Assembly: GCF_003664255.1 (NCBI RefSeq)
Contig: NZ_RCCV01000003.1
Coordinates: 1 to 64,000 of the forward strand
DNA from: Micromonospora sp. M71_S20
GTDB lineage: Bacteria > Actinomycetota > Actinomycetes > Mycobacteriales > Micromonosporaceae
DNA: 64,000 bases
Direction of reading: 5' to 3'
Shown: in pieces, positions 10,241 to 19,189 of the stretch
Layout of the letters: the number at the start of each line of letters is the position of its first letter
How positions within the stretch are numbered: the first letter of the stretch is position 1
Notes under the pieces: generated by a model
Seen by the model: only the letters and a program-made list of their open reading frames with translations
What the model was told of the DNA's origin: nothing
Databases searched by the model: none
Made by a program: the position numbers and the translations under genes

Positions 10241-13200
10241 ATGGTCTATCCGTTGCACGACCCGACCGCCGCCGGCGTCCCGGCGAGCCCGGACCTGCCC
10301 GCGGTCGAGCGCCGGGTCCTGGAGCACTGGACGGCCGACAAGACCTTCGAGGCCTCCGTCGAGGCCAGGCCGGCCGGCGACCAGGGCAAGAACGAGTACG
10401 TCTTCTACGACGGCCCGCCGTTCGCCAACGGCCTGCCGCACTACGGCCACCTCTTCACCGGCTACGTGAAGGACGTGGTGCCGCGCTACCAGACGATGCG
10501 CGGTCGCCGGGTGGAGCGGCGCTTCGGCTGGGACTGCCACGGCCTGCCCGCCGAGGTGGTCGCCGAGAAGCAGCTCGGCATCACCAGCAAGGCGGAGATC
10601 CTCGACCTCGGCGTGGCCCGGTTCAACGAGGCGTGCCGCTCCTCGGTGCTGGAGTTCACCCACGACTGGGAGCGCTACGTCACCCGGCAGGCCCGCTGGG
10701 TCGACTTCGCCGACGACTACAAGACCCTCGACCTGGACTATATGGAAAGCGTCATGTGGGCCTTCAAGACCCTGCACGACAAGGGCCTGGTCTACGAGGG
10801 CTTCCGGGTGCTGGCGTACTGCTGGCGCTGCGAGACGCCGCTGTCGAACACCGAGACCCGGATGGACGACGTCTACCGGGACCGGCACGACCCGACGCTG
10901 TCGGTCTGGTTCGCGCTGACCCCCGACGAGAGCGCCCCGGAGCTGGTGCGCGGGCCGGTGCGGCTCGGCGTCTGGACGACCACGCCGTGGACCCTGCCGT
11001 CCAACCTGGCGCTCGCCGTCGGCCCCGACATCGAGTACGCGGTGCTGGAGCGCGACGGTCAGCGGTACGTCGTCGGTGCGGCGCGGCTGGCCGCGTACGC
11101 CAAGGAGCTGGAGGGGTACGAGCAGGTCGGCACCGTATCCGGCCGCGACCTCACCGGGCGCCGCTACACCCCGCTGTTCGACTTCCTCGTCGAGCAGGCC
11201 GGCCCGAACGCCTACCAGGTGCTCGGCGCGGAGTTCGTCACCACCGAGGACGGCACCGGGATCGTCCACCTGGCCCCGGCCTTCGGCGAGGACGACCAGA
11301 ACGTCTGCAACGCGGCCGGCATCCCCACCATCGTGACGGTGGACGACCACACCCGGTTCACCGGGCTGGTGCCGCCGTACCAGGGCGAGCAGGTCTTCGA
11401 CGTCAACAAGCCGGTGATCCGGGAGCTCAAGGAGCGGGGGGTCGTCCTCAGGCAGGACACCTACACCCACTCGTACCCGCACTGCTGGCGCTGCGACACC
11501 CCGCTGGTCTACAAGGCGGTGTCGTCGTGGTTCGTCGCGGTGACGAAGTTCAAGGACCGGATGGTCGAACTGAACCAGCAGATCAACTGGACGCCGGGGC
11601 ACATCAAGGACGGCTCGTTCGGCAAGTGGCTGGCCAACGCCCGGGACTGGTCGATCAGCCGGAACCGGTTCTGGGGCTCGCCGATCCCGGTGTGGAAGTC
11701 CGACGACCCGAACTACCCGCGGGTGGACGTCTACGGCTCGCTGGAGGAGATCGAGCGCGACTTCGGCGTACGCCTGAGCGACCTGCACCGGCCGGCGGTG
11801 GACGACCTGGTCCGCCCCAACCCGGACGACCCGACGGGGAAGTCGACGATGCGCCGGGTGCCGGAGGTGCTGGACTGCTGGTTCGAGTCCGGCTCGATGC
11901 CGTTCGCCCAGGTGCACTACCCGTTCGAGAACCGTGACTGGTTCGAGCACCACTACCCGGGCGACTTCATCGTCGAGTACATCGGCCAGACCCGCGGCTG
12001 GTTCTACACCATGCACGTGCTGGCCACCGCGCTGTTCGACCGGCCGGCGTTCCGCAACTGCCTCAGTCACGGCATCCTGCTCGGCTCCGACGGGCGCAAG
12101 ATGTCCAAGAGCCTGCGCAACTACCCGGACGTCTACCACGTGTTCGACGCCTACGGCTCGGACGCGATGCGCTGGATGCTGATGTCCTCGCCGGTGCTGC
12201 GCGGCGGCGACATGGCCGTGACCGAGCCGGGCATCCGCGACGCCGTCCGGCAGGTGCTGCTGCCCCTGTGGAACGTCTGGTACTTCTTCTCGCTCTACGC
12301 CAACGCCGACGGGCACACCGCACGGCGTAGGACGGACAGTACCCACCTGCTCGACCGGTACGTGCTGGCGAAGACCAACGAGCTGGTGTCGACGGTCCAG
12401 GAGCAGATGGACGCGTACGACATCTCCGGCGCCTGCGCCACCGTGCGGTCCTACCTGGACGCGCTGACCAACTGGTACGTGCGCCGCTCCCGGGACCGGT
12501 TCTGGTCCGGCGACGCCGACGCCTTCGACACCCTGTGGACGGTGCTGGAGACGCTGTGCCGGGTGGTGGCGCCGCTGGCGCCGCTGACCGCCGAGGAGAT
12601 CTGGCGCGGCCTCACCGGCGAGCGGTCGGTGCACCTGACCGACTGGCCGTCCGCCGGGGAGTTCCCGGCCGACCACGACCTGGTCGCCGCGATGGACGCC
12701 ACCCGGGAGGTCTGCTCGGCGGCGCTGTCGCTGCGCAAGGCCAAGGGCCTGCGGGTGCGCCTGCCGCTGTCGACGCTGACCGTGGCCTCGCCCGTCGCGG
12801 CGCAGCTGCGGCCCTTCGGCGACCTGGTCGCCGACGAGGTCAACGTGAAGGCGGTGCAGTTCACCGACGAGGTGTCCGCGTACTGCCAGCAGGTGCTGAC
12901 CGTGGTGCCGCGCGCGCTCGGCCCGCGGGTCGGCAAGCAGGTGCAGCAGGTCATCAAGGCGGTCAAGGCGGGGGAGTGGGAGCTGGTCGACGGCGCCCCC
13001 GTCGCCGCCGGCGTGACCCTCGCCGAGGGCGAGTACGAGCTGCGCCTGGTCGCCGCCGACGCCGAGCACTCCGCGCCGCTGCCCGGCGGCGAGGGCGTGG
13101 TGGTGCTGGACACCGAGGTCACCCCCGAGCTGGCCGCGGAGGGGCTGGCCCGGGACGTCGTGCGGGTGGTGCAGCAGGCCCGCCGCGACGCCGACCTGGA

Positions 13201-13387
13201 CGTCTCGGACCGGATCGTGGTGACGGTGTCGGCCGCCGAGGAGGTGCGCGCGGCGGTGGCCGCGTACACCGACTTCGTGGCCCGGGAGGTGCTGGCCGAC
13301 TCCGTCGACTTCGCCGACGGGGTGGACGGCTTCACCGGGGAGGTCGGCGAGGGCGAACGGGTGACCGTGGCCGTCCGCAGGGTATGA
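10241..13387 (+). CDS. ileS: Isoleucine--tRNA ligase (type 2, IleS2-like)
   Basis: Charges tRNA-Ile in the cytoplasm. 1048 residues with [13 protein letters not shown] around 58-70 (HIGH motif HYGH 67-70), WDCHGLPAE, a CP1 editing domain, KMSKS at 620-624 ([13 protein letters not shown]) and a long C-terminal anticodon-binding region. [10 protein letters not shown] and the length above 1000 residues are features of the eukaryote-like IleS2 class, which is known to be poorly inhibited by pseudomonic acid (mupirocin). The class call is from motif and size. Its translation is controlled by the upstream T-box. A 15-bp hairpin follows the stop. Confidence 0.97.
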   Translation: MVYPLHDPTAAGVPASPDLPAVERRVLEHWTADKTFEASVEARPAGDQGKNEYVFYDGPPFANGLPHYGHLFTGYVKDVVPRYQTMRGRRVERRFGWDCHGLPAEVVAEKQLGITSKAEILDLGVARFNEACRSSVLEFTHDWERYVTRQARWVDFADDYKTLDLDYMESVMWAFKTLHDKGLVYEGFRVLAYCWRCETPLSNTETRMDDVYRDRHDPTLSVWFALTPDESAPELVRGPVRLGVWTTTPWTLPSNLALAVGPDIEYAVLERDGQRYVVGAARLAAYAKELEGYEQVGTVSGRDLTGRRYTPLFDFLVEQAGPNAYQVLGAEFVTTEDGTGIVHLAPAFGEDDQNVCNAAGIPTIVTVDDHTRFTGLVPPYQGEQVFDVNKPVIRELKERGVVLRQDTYTHSYPHCWRCDTPLVYKAVSSWFVAVTKFKDRMVELNQQINWTPGHIKDGSFGKWLANARDWSISRNRFWGSPIPVWKSDDPNYPRVDVYGSLEEIERDFGVRLSDLHRPAVDDLVRPNPDDPTGKSTMRRVPEVLDCWFESGSMPFAQVHYPFENRDWFEHHYPGDFIVEYIGQTRGWFYTMHVLATALFDRPAFRNCLSHGILLGSDGRKMSKSLRNYPDVYHVFDAYGSDAMRWMLMSSPVLRGGDMAVTEPGIRDAVRQVLLPLWNVWYFFSLYANADGHTARRRTDSTHLLDRYVLAKTNELVSTVQEQMDAYDISGACATVRSYLDALTNWYVRRSRDRFWSGDADAFDTLWTVLETLCRVVAPLAPLTAEEIWRGLTGERSVHLTDWPSAGEFPADHDLVAAMDATREVCSAALSLRKAKGLRVRLPLSTLTVASPVAAQLRPFGDLVADEVNVKAVQFTDEVSAYCQQVLTVVPRALGPRVGKQVQQVIKAVKAGEWELVDGAPVAAGVTLAEGEYELRLVAADAEHSAPLPGGEGVVVLDTEVTPELAAEGLARDVVRVVQQARRDADLDVSDRIVVTVSAAEEVRAAVAAYTDFVAREVLADSVDFADGVDGFTGEVGEGERVTVAVRRV

Positions 13388-13398
13388 GTCGGTGAGAC

Positions 13399-13432
13399 GG
13401 GGTGGTCCGGCGGTGCGCCGCCGGACCACCCC
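13399..13432 (+). terminator. ileS terminator hairpin
   Basis: A 15-bp stem (13399-13413 with 13418-13432) and a 4-nt loop, starting 12 bases after the ileS stop. There is no U-tract. Confidence 0.8.
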
Positions 13433-13547
13433 CACCGGCCCCGACACGCCCGCTCACCAGGCGGTCGACCCGCCACCCCGACGACGCCCCGTGGACCCGT
13501 CGGTTACCGTGACACCGCCTGTTCGCACACACTCCGCCGGAGGACCA

Positions 13548-14243
13548 GTGCCCCTGCTCTACACCATCGGCAAGCTCACCGTGGCGCCCGCGCTCCGGCT
13601 GGCCTTCCGTCCGACCGTGGAGGGGCTGGAGCACATTCCGGACGCGGGGGGCGCGATCTTCGCGGGCAACCACCTCTCGGTCGCCGATGAGCTGTTCCTC
13701 GGCACCGTGGTTCCCCGGCACCTGGCGTTCTGGGCCAAGTCGGAGTACTTCAAGGGCACCGGCCCGAAGGGCGCCCTTTCCAAGTACGTGCTCACCGGCC
13801 TGGGCGCCATCCCGGTCGAACGGGCCGGCGGTCGCGCGGCCCTGTCCGCGTTCGACGCCGCCATCCCGGTGCTCAAGGCCGGCGACCTGGTCGCGGTCTA
13901 TCCGGAGGGGACCCGGTCGCCGGACGGTCGGCTCTACCGGGGGCGCACCGGCGCGGCCCGGCTGGCCGTGGCGGCCGGCGTGCCGATCATCCCGGTCGGC
14001 ATGACGGGCACCGACAAGGCCCAGCCCATCGGCACCCGGGTGCCCCGTCCCGGCCGCGCCAAGATCACCATCCGGTTCGGCAAGCCGCTGGACTTCACCG
14101 GCCGGCCGGACGACCGCACCTCGCTGCGCGAGATGACCGACGAGGTCATGGCCGAGATTCAGAAGCTCACCGGCCAGGAGTACGTGCCCCGCTACGCCCC
14201 GCCGCGCGCGCACTCCGCCACCCCGGGCGACGCCCCGGCCTGA
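13548..14243 (+). CDS. 1-acyl-sn-glycerol-3-phosphate acyltransferase family protein
   Basis: Acylates lysophosphatidic acid or a related acceptor at the inner face of the membrane. The 231-residue protein has the PlsC catalytic motif H-x4-D in NHLSVADE (H42, D47), the substrate motif PEGTRS (119-124) and IIPVGMTGT. There is no long membrane anchor, so it is probably peripheral. The GTG at 13548 is chosen because GGAGG lies a few bases upstream and the family N-terminus begins here; the frame is open further upstream only across the intergenic spacer. A possible -10 TACCGT lies at 13505-13510. The exact acceptor is unknown. Confidence 0.88.
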   Translation: MPLLYTIGKLTVAPALRLAFRPTVEGLEHIPDAGGAIFAGNHLSVADELFLGTVVPRHLAFWAKSEYFKGTGPKGALSKYVLTGLGAIPVERAGGRAALSAFDAAIPVLKAGDLVAVYPEGTRSPDGRLYRGRTGAARLAVAAGVPIIPVGMTGTDKAQPIGTRVPRPGRAKITIRFGKPLDFTGRPDDRTSLREMTDEVMAEIQKLTGQEYVPRYAPPRAHSATPGDAPA

Positions 14244-14318
14244 GCCGGCCTCGGGGCGGCCGGAGCCGCCCACGCTGCTCCGGTGTCGACGGCGTGGAGC
14301 CGGTCGGGCCGCGAGGAC

Positions 14319-15938
14319 CTACTTCTGGTTGGTCGTGACCATCTGCTCCCGCAGGGTGCCGAGCAGGGTGGCGCTGTCGTCGAGGGAGAGTCGGGTGAAG
14401 ACCGCGGTGGCGATGCTGCCGTGGTCGACCGAGGTGCACACCACCACGTCCTGGCCGTCGGCGCGGCCCACCGCGCAGCGCTGGTGCCGGCCGCGCACGC
14501 CGGTGTCGACCACCTGGGCCTCGCCGAGGGAGTACTGCCCGGTGAGCCGGGTGATCTCGTCCTCCGCGTCGGACTCCGGGGTGAACCGGAAGCCGGTGCC
14601 GCCGAAGATCGTCACCCGCTTGCCGGCGGGCGTGGCGTAGACGCCGGCGAAGGTGTCCTCGGCCAGCCAGTGCGCCTTGCGCACGTCCGCCTCCAACTGC
14701 TTGGCGGTGGCCTTGCTGGTGTTGTCGTCGCGCAGCCGCAGGTCGGCCACCTCGGCCGGCAGGCTGGCCTCGGCCGGGTACTGCGACGCCATCGGCACCC
14801 CGTAGTAGGCCGGGCAGCCGCAGCAGCAGGCCAGCATGAGCAGCATGACCCACGGCCAGCGGCGACGCTTGCGGGCGGGCGTGGGGGCGTACCCCCTGGG
14901 GGCCTGCTGGCCGGGCGGGGGCCCGGCCGGCGGCGCCGTCGCCCGACGCTGCCTCGGCGGCGCGGGCGGCGGAGGCGGGGGAGGCGCCGGACGGGCCGGG
15001 GCGGGCGCCCGGGAGACCGGCGGCGGGGAGACGGGGTACGACGCCACGGGCGGCGGGGAGACGGGGTAGGCCGGCGGCGGGGCGGCCGGGTACGCGACCC
15101 GGGGCGGCGTGGGACGCGGTGGCTCCGGCGGCGCGGGGGACTGCACGGGCGGCGACGGCGGCCCGGAGTACGGCCGGGTCGACGGCGCGGCGGGGTAGGG
15201 CAGCGTCGGCGGGGGCGGCGGGGGCGGCGGGGGCGGTGGCAGGTCCCACCCGCCGGTGTCCGCGCCCGCCCACGGGTCGACCGGGGTGAGGTGCTCGGGC
15301 TGCTCGGGCGGGGGCGCCGGCGGAGGCGCCGGCACCGGGGGGATCTCGGCCGACTCACCCCAGGCCCGCTTGCGCGGCTTCGGTGGGGGAACCGCCGCCG
15401 AGCCGCTCCACCGGGGCGCGGACGGCTCGGCCGGGCGCTCGTCGGCGGGGAACATCCGGGTGCCCTGCGGCCCCACGGCCGGCGGGGCGTCGCCGGGGAA
15501 CATCCGGGTGCCCTGCGGCCCCACGGCCGGCGGGCCGTCGTCGGGCAGCAGGCGGGTGCCCTCCGGGCCGGTGCCGGCCGGCCGCCCGGGCCCGGTGTCG
15601 CGGGTGCTCTCCGTCCCGGTGTCGTCGGCGTCCCGCGGCGCGGCGGCGTCGCCCGAGCCCTGCGGCGCGGTGGCGTCGCCGGTGTCCGGCCGTGCGGCGG
15701 CCTCACCGGCGGCGTGCGGCCCGGCGTCGTCCGCGTCCTGCGCGACGTCGGTCGTCGCGGTCGGCCCGGGGTCGTCGGTGGGCAGCTCACGGGTGCCCTC
15801 CGGGCCCGTGCCGCCGGCGGGGGCGGGTGCTGCGGGGGAGGTCGGGGGCTCCTCGGTGACCGCCGGATCCGGACCCTGGTCCTGACCCGGGGGGCTCCCG
15901 TCGGCCGGCCGGTCCGTGCCCGGCTGCGGCTGCGGCAT
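14319..15938 (-). CDS. Proline-rich membrane protein with C-terminal FGGT/DHGS domain
   Basis: 539 residues. Residues 1-380 are low-complexity and rich in Pro, Ala, Gly and Asp, with a polyproline run and three GP(E/Q)GTR(L/M)(L/F)P repeats. A basic patch and one membrane helix (about 390-405, with a CCCGC cluster) follow. The last 140 residues match the protein at 1884-2567: FGGT, C-x12-C, VDHGS. The domain is therefore shared by two paralogues that differ in the inside tail. Function unknown; the long disordered cytoplasmic tail could be an interaction or phosphorylation platform, which is inference. AGAGGAG precedes the ATG by about 10 nt and a TAACCT -10 lies at 15972-15967. Confidence 0.78.
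   Translation of the reverse strand: MPQPQPGTDRPADGSPPGQDQGPDPAVTEEPPTSPAAPAPAGGTGPEGTRELPTDDPGPTATTDVAQDADDAGPHAAGEAAARPDTGDATAPQGSGDAAAPRDADDTGTESTRDTGPGRPAGTGPEGTRLLPDDGPPAVGPQGTRMFPGDAPPAVGPQGTRMFPADERPAEPSAPRWSGSAAVPPPKPRKRAWGESAEIPPVPAPPPAPPPEQPEHLTPVDPWAGADTGGWDLPPPPPPPPPPPTLPYPAAPSTRPYSGPPSPPVQSPAPPEPPRPTPPRVAYPAAPPPAYPVSPPPVASYPVSPPPVSRAPAPARPAPPPPPPPAPPRQRRATAPPAGPPPGQQAPRGYAPTPARKRRRWPWVMLLMLACCCGCPAYYGVPMASQYPAEASLPAEVADLRLRDDNTSKATAKQLEADVRKAHWLAEDTFAGVYATPAGKRVTIFGGTGFRFTPESDAEDEITRLTGQYSLGEAQVVDTGVRGRHQRCAVGRADGQDVVVCTSVDHGSIATAVFTRLSLDDSATLLGTLREQMVTTNQK
15446..15540. repeat. Two 48-bp direct repeats inside the proline-rich gene
   Basis: 41 of the bases at 15446-15486 recur identically at 15494-15534, a period of 48. 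In protein they give two copies of a VGPQGTRMFP unit. The match exceeds what amino-acid conservation alone needs, so recent slippage or duplication is likely. Confidence 0.75.
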
Positions 15939-16158
15939 CGCGGCAATCTCCTCTCGCGCCGGTCCGAGGTTAGTACCGACGCGCCAGCGGGGCGATTCCG
16001 GCCACCGTCGTCGCCGGCACCGGGAGGGGCCGGACGGGCCCCGCGCGCGGGACCGCGACGTGCCCGGGACGGCGGTGGCCGGCGTGCCGGGGGCGCGGTT
16101 ACGGGGGACCCGGGGGCGCGGTGACCGGCGTGCGCGCGGTGGCCGCCGCCGGGCCGCG

Positions 16159-16164
16159 TACCCT
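16159..16164 (+). promoter_or_regulatory. -10 element TACCCT, leaderless type
   Basis: TACCCT ends 8 nt before the ATG at 16173, and no Shine-Dalgarno sequence precedes that ATG. Confidence 0.5.
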
Positions 16165-16172
16165 TGGGCATC

Positions 16173-18158
16173 ATGAGCGTCCCGTCCACCACGCCGCGCC
16201 CCGCCGCGGCCAATTCGGTCTGGCCCCGGCTGGAGCCGCTGCTGCCCCAGGTGACCAAGCCCATCCAGTACGTCGGTGGCGAGCTGGGCGCGGTGGTCAA
16301 GGACTGGGACGCGGCGGCCGTGCGCTGGGCGCTGATGTATCCCGACGCCTACGAGGTCGGCCTGCCCAACCAGGGCGTGCAGATCCTCTACGAGGTGCTC
16401 AACGAGCTGCCCGACGTGCTCGCCGAGCGGACCTACGCGGTCTGGCCGGACCTGGAGAAGCTGATGCGCGCGCACGGCGTGCCGCAGTTCACCGTCGACG
16501 CGCACCGCTCGGTGCGCGACTTCGACGTCTTCGGCGTCTCCTTCTCCACCGAGCTGGGCTACACCAACCTGCTCACGGCGATCGACCTGGCCGGCATCCC
16601 GCTGCTCGCCGCCGACCGCACCGACGCCGACCCGGTGATCGTGGCCGGCGGCCACGCCGCGTTCAACCCGGAGCCGATCGCCGACTTCGTCGACGCCGCC
16701 GTGCTCGGCGACGGCGAGGAGGCGGTGCTGGAGATCACCGGGATCGTGCGGGAGTGGAAGGCCGAGGGCTCCCCGGGCGGGCGCGACGAGCTGCTGCTGC
16801 GCCTGGCCCGCACCGAGAGCGTCTACGTGCCGCGCTTCTACGACGTGGACTACCTGCCCGACGGCCGCATCCAGCGGGTCGTGCCGAACCGGCCGGACGT
16901 GCCGTTCCGGGTGCACAAGCGCACGACCATGGACCTGGACGCCTGGCCGTACCCGAAGAAGCCCCTGGTGCCGCTCGCGGAGACCGTGCACGAGCGGTAC
17001 GCGGTGGAGATCTTCCGGGGCTGCACCCGGGGCTGCCGGTTCTGCCAGGCCGGCATGATCACCCGGCCGGTACGTGAGCGCTCCATCACCACCGTCGGGC
17101 AGATGGTGCGGGAGGGGCTGGAGTTCTCCGGCTTCCACGAGGTGGGCCTGCTGTCGCTGTCGTCGGCGGACCACTCCGAGATCGGCGACATGTGCTCCGG
17201 CCTGGCCCAGCAGTACGAGGGCACCAACGTCTCGCTCTCGCTGCCGTCGACCCGGGTCGACGCGTTCAACATCGACCTCGCGCAGGAGCTGTCCCGCAAC
17301 GGTCGGCGCACCGGCCTGACCTTCGCCCCCGAGGGCGGGTCGGAGCGGATCCGCAAGGTCATCAACAAGATGGTGTCGAAGGAAGACCTGATCCGCACCG
17401 TCGTGACCGCGTACACGAACGGCTGGCGGCAGGTCAAGCTGTACTTCATGTGCGGCCTGCCCACCGAGACCGACGAAGACGTCCTCGAGATCGCGGACAT
17501 GGCCCACGAGGTCATCAAGGCCGGCCGGGCCGCGACCGGCTCGAAGGACATCCGCTGCACGGTCTCCATCGGCGGATTCGTGCCGAAGCCGCACACCCCG
17601 TTCCAGTGGGCGCCGATGGAGCGGCCGGAGGTCATCGACGGCCGGCTCAAGATGCTCAAGCAGGCGATCAACGCGGACCGGTCGCTCGGCCGGGCGATCG
17701 GCTTCCGCTACCACGACGGCGAGCCGTCGCTGATCGAGGGCCTGCTCAGCCGGGGCGACCGGCGGGTCGGCGCGGTGATCCGCCGGGCGTGGGAGAACGG
17801 CGGCCGGTTCGACGGCTGGAGCGAGCACTTCTCCTACCAGCGCTGGGTGGAGGCGGCGACCGAGGTGCTGCCGACCTTCGGGGTCGATCTCGACTGGTAC
17901 ACCACCCGCCGGCGCGACGAGCTGGAGGTCCTGCCCTGGGACCACCTGGACTCGGGCCTGGACAAGGACTGGCTCTGGCAGGACTGGCAGGACGCGCTCA
18001 GCGAGTACGAGCAGGACGACTGCCGGTGGACCCCGTGCTTCGACTGCGGCGTCTGCCCGTCGATGGACACCGAGATCCAGATCGGCCCGACCGGGAAGAA
18101 GCTCCTCCCGCTCACCCCGATCAACGGTCTGAAGCTCCCCACCGGCGCCCAGCAGTAG
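16173..18158 (+). CDS. TIGR03960 family radical SAM protein with B12-binding-like domain
   Basis: 661 residues. The N-terminal half resembles a cobalamin-binding Rossmann domain; the radical SAM core has the cluster motif C284-x3-C288-x2-C291 (RGCTRGCRFC). The C-terminal region ends with a cysteine-rich segment (CFDCGVC). Members of this actinobacterial/firmicute family sit next to TIGR03936 proteins and rne, as here, and in some genomes the two are fused; the reaction is not established, with RNA or ribosome modification the usual guess. The ATG at 16173 is preferred over a TTG three codons upstream because of the TACCCT promoter spacing. Confidence 0.9.
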   Translation: MSVPSTTPRPAAANSVWPRLEPLLPQVTKPIQYVGGELGAVVKDWDAAAVRWALMYPDAYEVGLPNQGVQILYEVLNELPDVLAERTYAVWPDLEKLMRAHGVPQFTVDAHRSVRDFDVFGVSFSTELGYTNLLTAIDLAGIPLLAADRTDADPVIVAGGHAAFNPEPIADFVDAAVLGDGEEAVLEITGIVREWKAEGSPGGRDELLLRLARTESVYVPRFYDVDYLPDGRIQRVVPNRPDVPFRVHKRTTMDLDAWPYPKKPLVPLAETVHERYAVEIFRGCTRGCRFCQAGMITRPVRERSITTVGQMVREGLEFSGFHEVGLLSLSSADHSEIGDMCSGLAQQYEGTNVSLSLPSTRVDAFNIDLAQELSRNGRRTGLTFAPEGGSERIRKVINKMVSKEDLIRTVVTAYTNGWRQVKLYFMCGLPTETDEDVLEIADMAHEVIKAGRAATGSKDIRCTVSIGGFVPKPHTPFQWAPMERPEVIDGRLKMLKQAINADRSLGRAIGFRYHDGEPSLIEGLLSRGDRRVGAVIRRAWENGGRFDGWSEHFSYQRWVEAATEVLPTFGVDLDWYTTRRRDELEVLPWDHLDSGLDKDWLWQDWQDALSEYEQDDCRWTPCFDCGVCPSMDTEIQIGPTGKKLLPLTPINGLKLPTGAQQ

Positions 18159-18162
18159 CCCT

Positions 18163-18195
18163 CGGCGCACGGCGGGTGCCGCCCGCCGTGCGCCG
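18163..18195 (+). terminator. Hairpin between TIGR03960 and TIGR03936 genes
   Basis: Perfect 14-bp GC stem (18163-18176 with 18182-18195) right after the upstream stop codon. It separates two genes that are usually thought to work together, so the second gene probably has its own promoter or read-through is partial. Confidence 0.7.
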
Positions 18196-18281
18196 GGTCG
18201 ATCATGTGGTCATCGTCAGCGGCACGCGAGTCGCGAGCAGTGCCGCCACGATCAACCGGTTCCGACACGAGGAGCACGACG

Positions 18282-19058
18282 ATCAGTAGGAAACCACAGC
18301 CAGAGGGCGGCCAGGCACCCGTCGTGCAGCGGGTCCGGATCCGGTACGCCAAGCGCGGCCCGCTGCGTTTCACCTCGCACCGGGACTTCGCCCGGGCGTT
18401 CGAGCGGGCGCTGCGCCGGGCGGGCGTGCCGATCGCCTTCTCCCAGGGCTTCACCCCGCACCCCAAGATCTCGTACGCCAGCGCGGCCCCGACGGGCGTG
18501 GCGAGCGAGGCCGAGTACCTGGAGATCGGTCTCCGCGAGCAGGTGGACCCGGCGGAGCTGCGCGCCGCGCTCGACGCCGCCCTCTCGCCGGGTCTCGACG
18601 TGCTCGACGCCGTCGTGGCCGCCGGCGGGAGCCTTGCCGACCGGATCGAGGCGTCGCACTGGCGCATCGAGCTGCCCGAGGTCGACCCGGCCGTCCTGCA
18701 ACGGGCGGTTTCCGCCTTCACGGCCGCCGAGGAGGTGCTGGTCGAGCGGATGACCAAGCAGGGCCGGCGCACCTTCGACGCCCGGGCCGCAGTGATTCGC
18801 ATCGATGTGATCGCGTCGCCGGAGACGCCTTCCGGGGCACCGGCCGTACCGTGTGCGATACTCGAACTGGTCGTGCGGCAGGTCACCCCCTCCGTGCGGC
18901 CCGATGACGTCCTTTCCGGCCTCCGCGTGGTGGCCGACCTGGAGCCGCCGGTCTCGCCGAGGGTGATCCGGCTGGCACAGGGCACGCTGACCGCGCAGGA
19001 TGCGATCGCGGATCCGTTGGACGCGGACCGCGACGGGGCAACCATCGGTGAACGCTGA
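18282..19058 (+). CDS. TIGR03936 family radical SAM-associated protein
   Basis: About 258 residues with no iron-sulfur motif of its own. The family signature IRYAKRGPLRFTSHRDFARAF (near the N-terminus) and FSQGFTPHPKISYA are clear. It is the partner of the adjacent radical SAM protein. The start is unusual: GAGGAG (18269-18274) sits exactly 7 nt before ATC at 18282, in frame, where the family N-terminus would begin (I-SRKPQPEGG). Ordinary alternatives are GTG at 18324, with no good ribosome site, or ATG at 18204, which would add 26 unconvincing residues. I give the ATC start as most likely but not proven. Confidence 0.85.
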   Translation: MSRKPQPEGGQAPVVQRVRIRYAKRGPLRFTSHRDFARAFERALRRAGVPIAFSQGFTPHPKISYASAAPTGVASEAEYLEIGLREQVDPAELRAALDAALSPGLDVLDAVVAAGGSLADRIEASHWRIELPEVDPAVLQRAVSAFTAAEEVLVERMTKQGRRTFDARAAVIRIDVIASPETPSGAPAVPCAILELVVRQVTPSVRPDDVLSGLRVVADLEPPVSPRVIRLAQGTLTAQDAIADPLDADRDGATIGER

Positions 19059-19189
19059 CCGTCGGTCGACGTTCAGGTAGGCAGACTTCGGCGGTCGCGC
19101 ACCGTGCGCGCCCGGCGGAAACACTTTTGCGGCGACCCTGCGTGGCAGCGCTCACCCGCGCCCGGGGCAGCCAGAACTGGAGAACGTCC

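Noticed and set aside
18204..18281. ATG at 18204 as the start of the TIGR03936 gene
   Set aside because: No ribosome site, the added residues do not look like the family N-terminus, and it would place the gene start right after a terminator hairpin.
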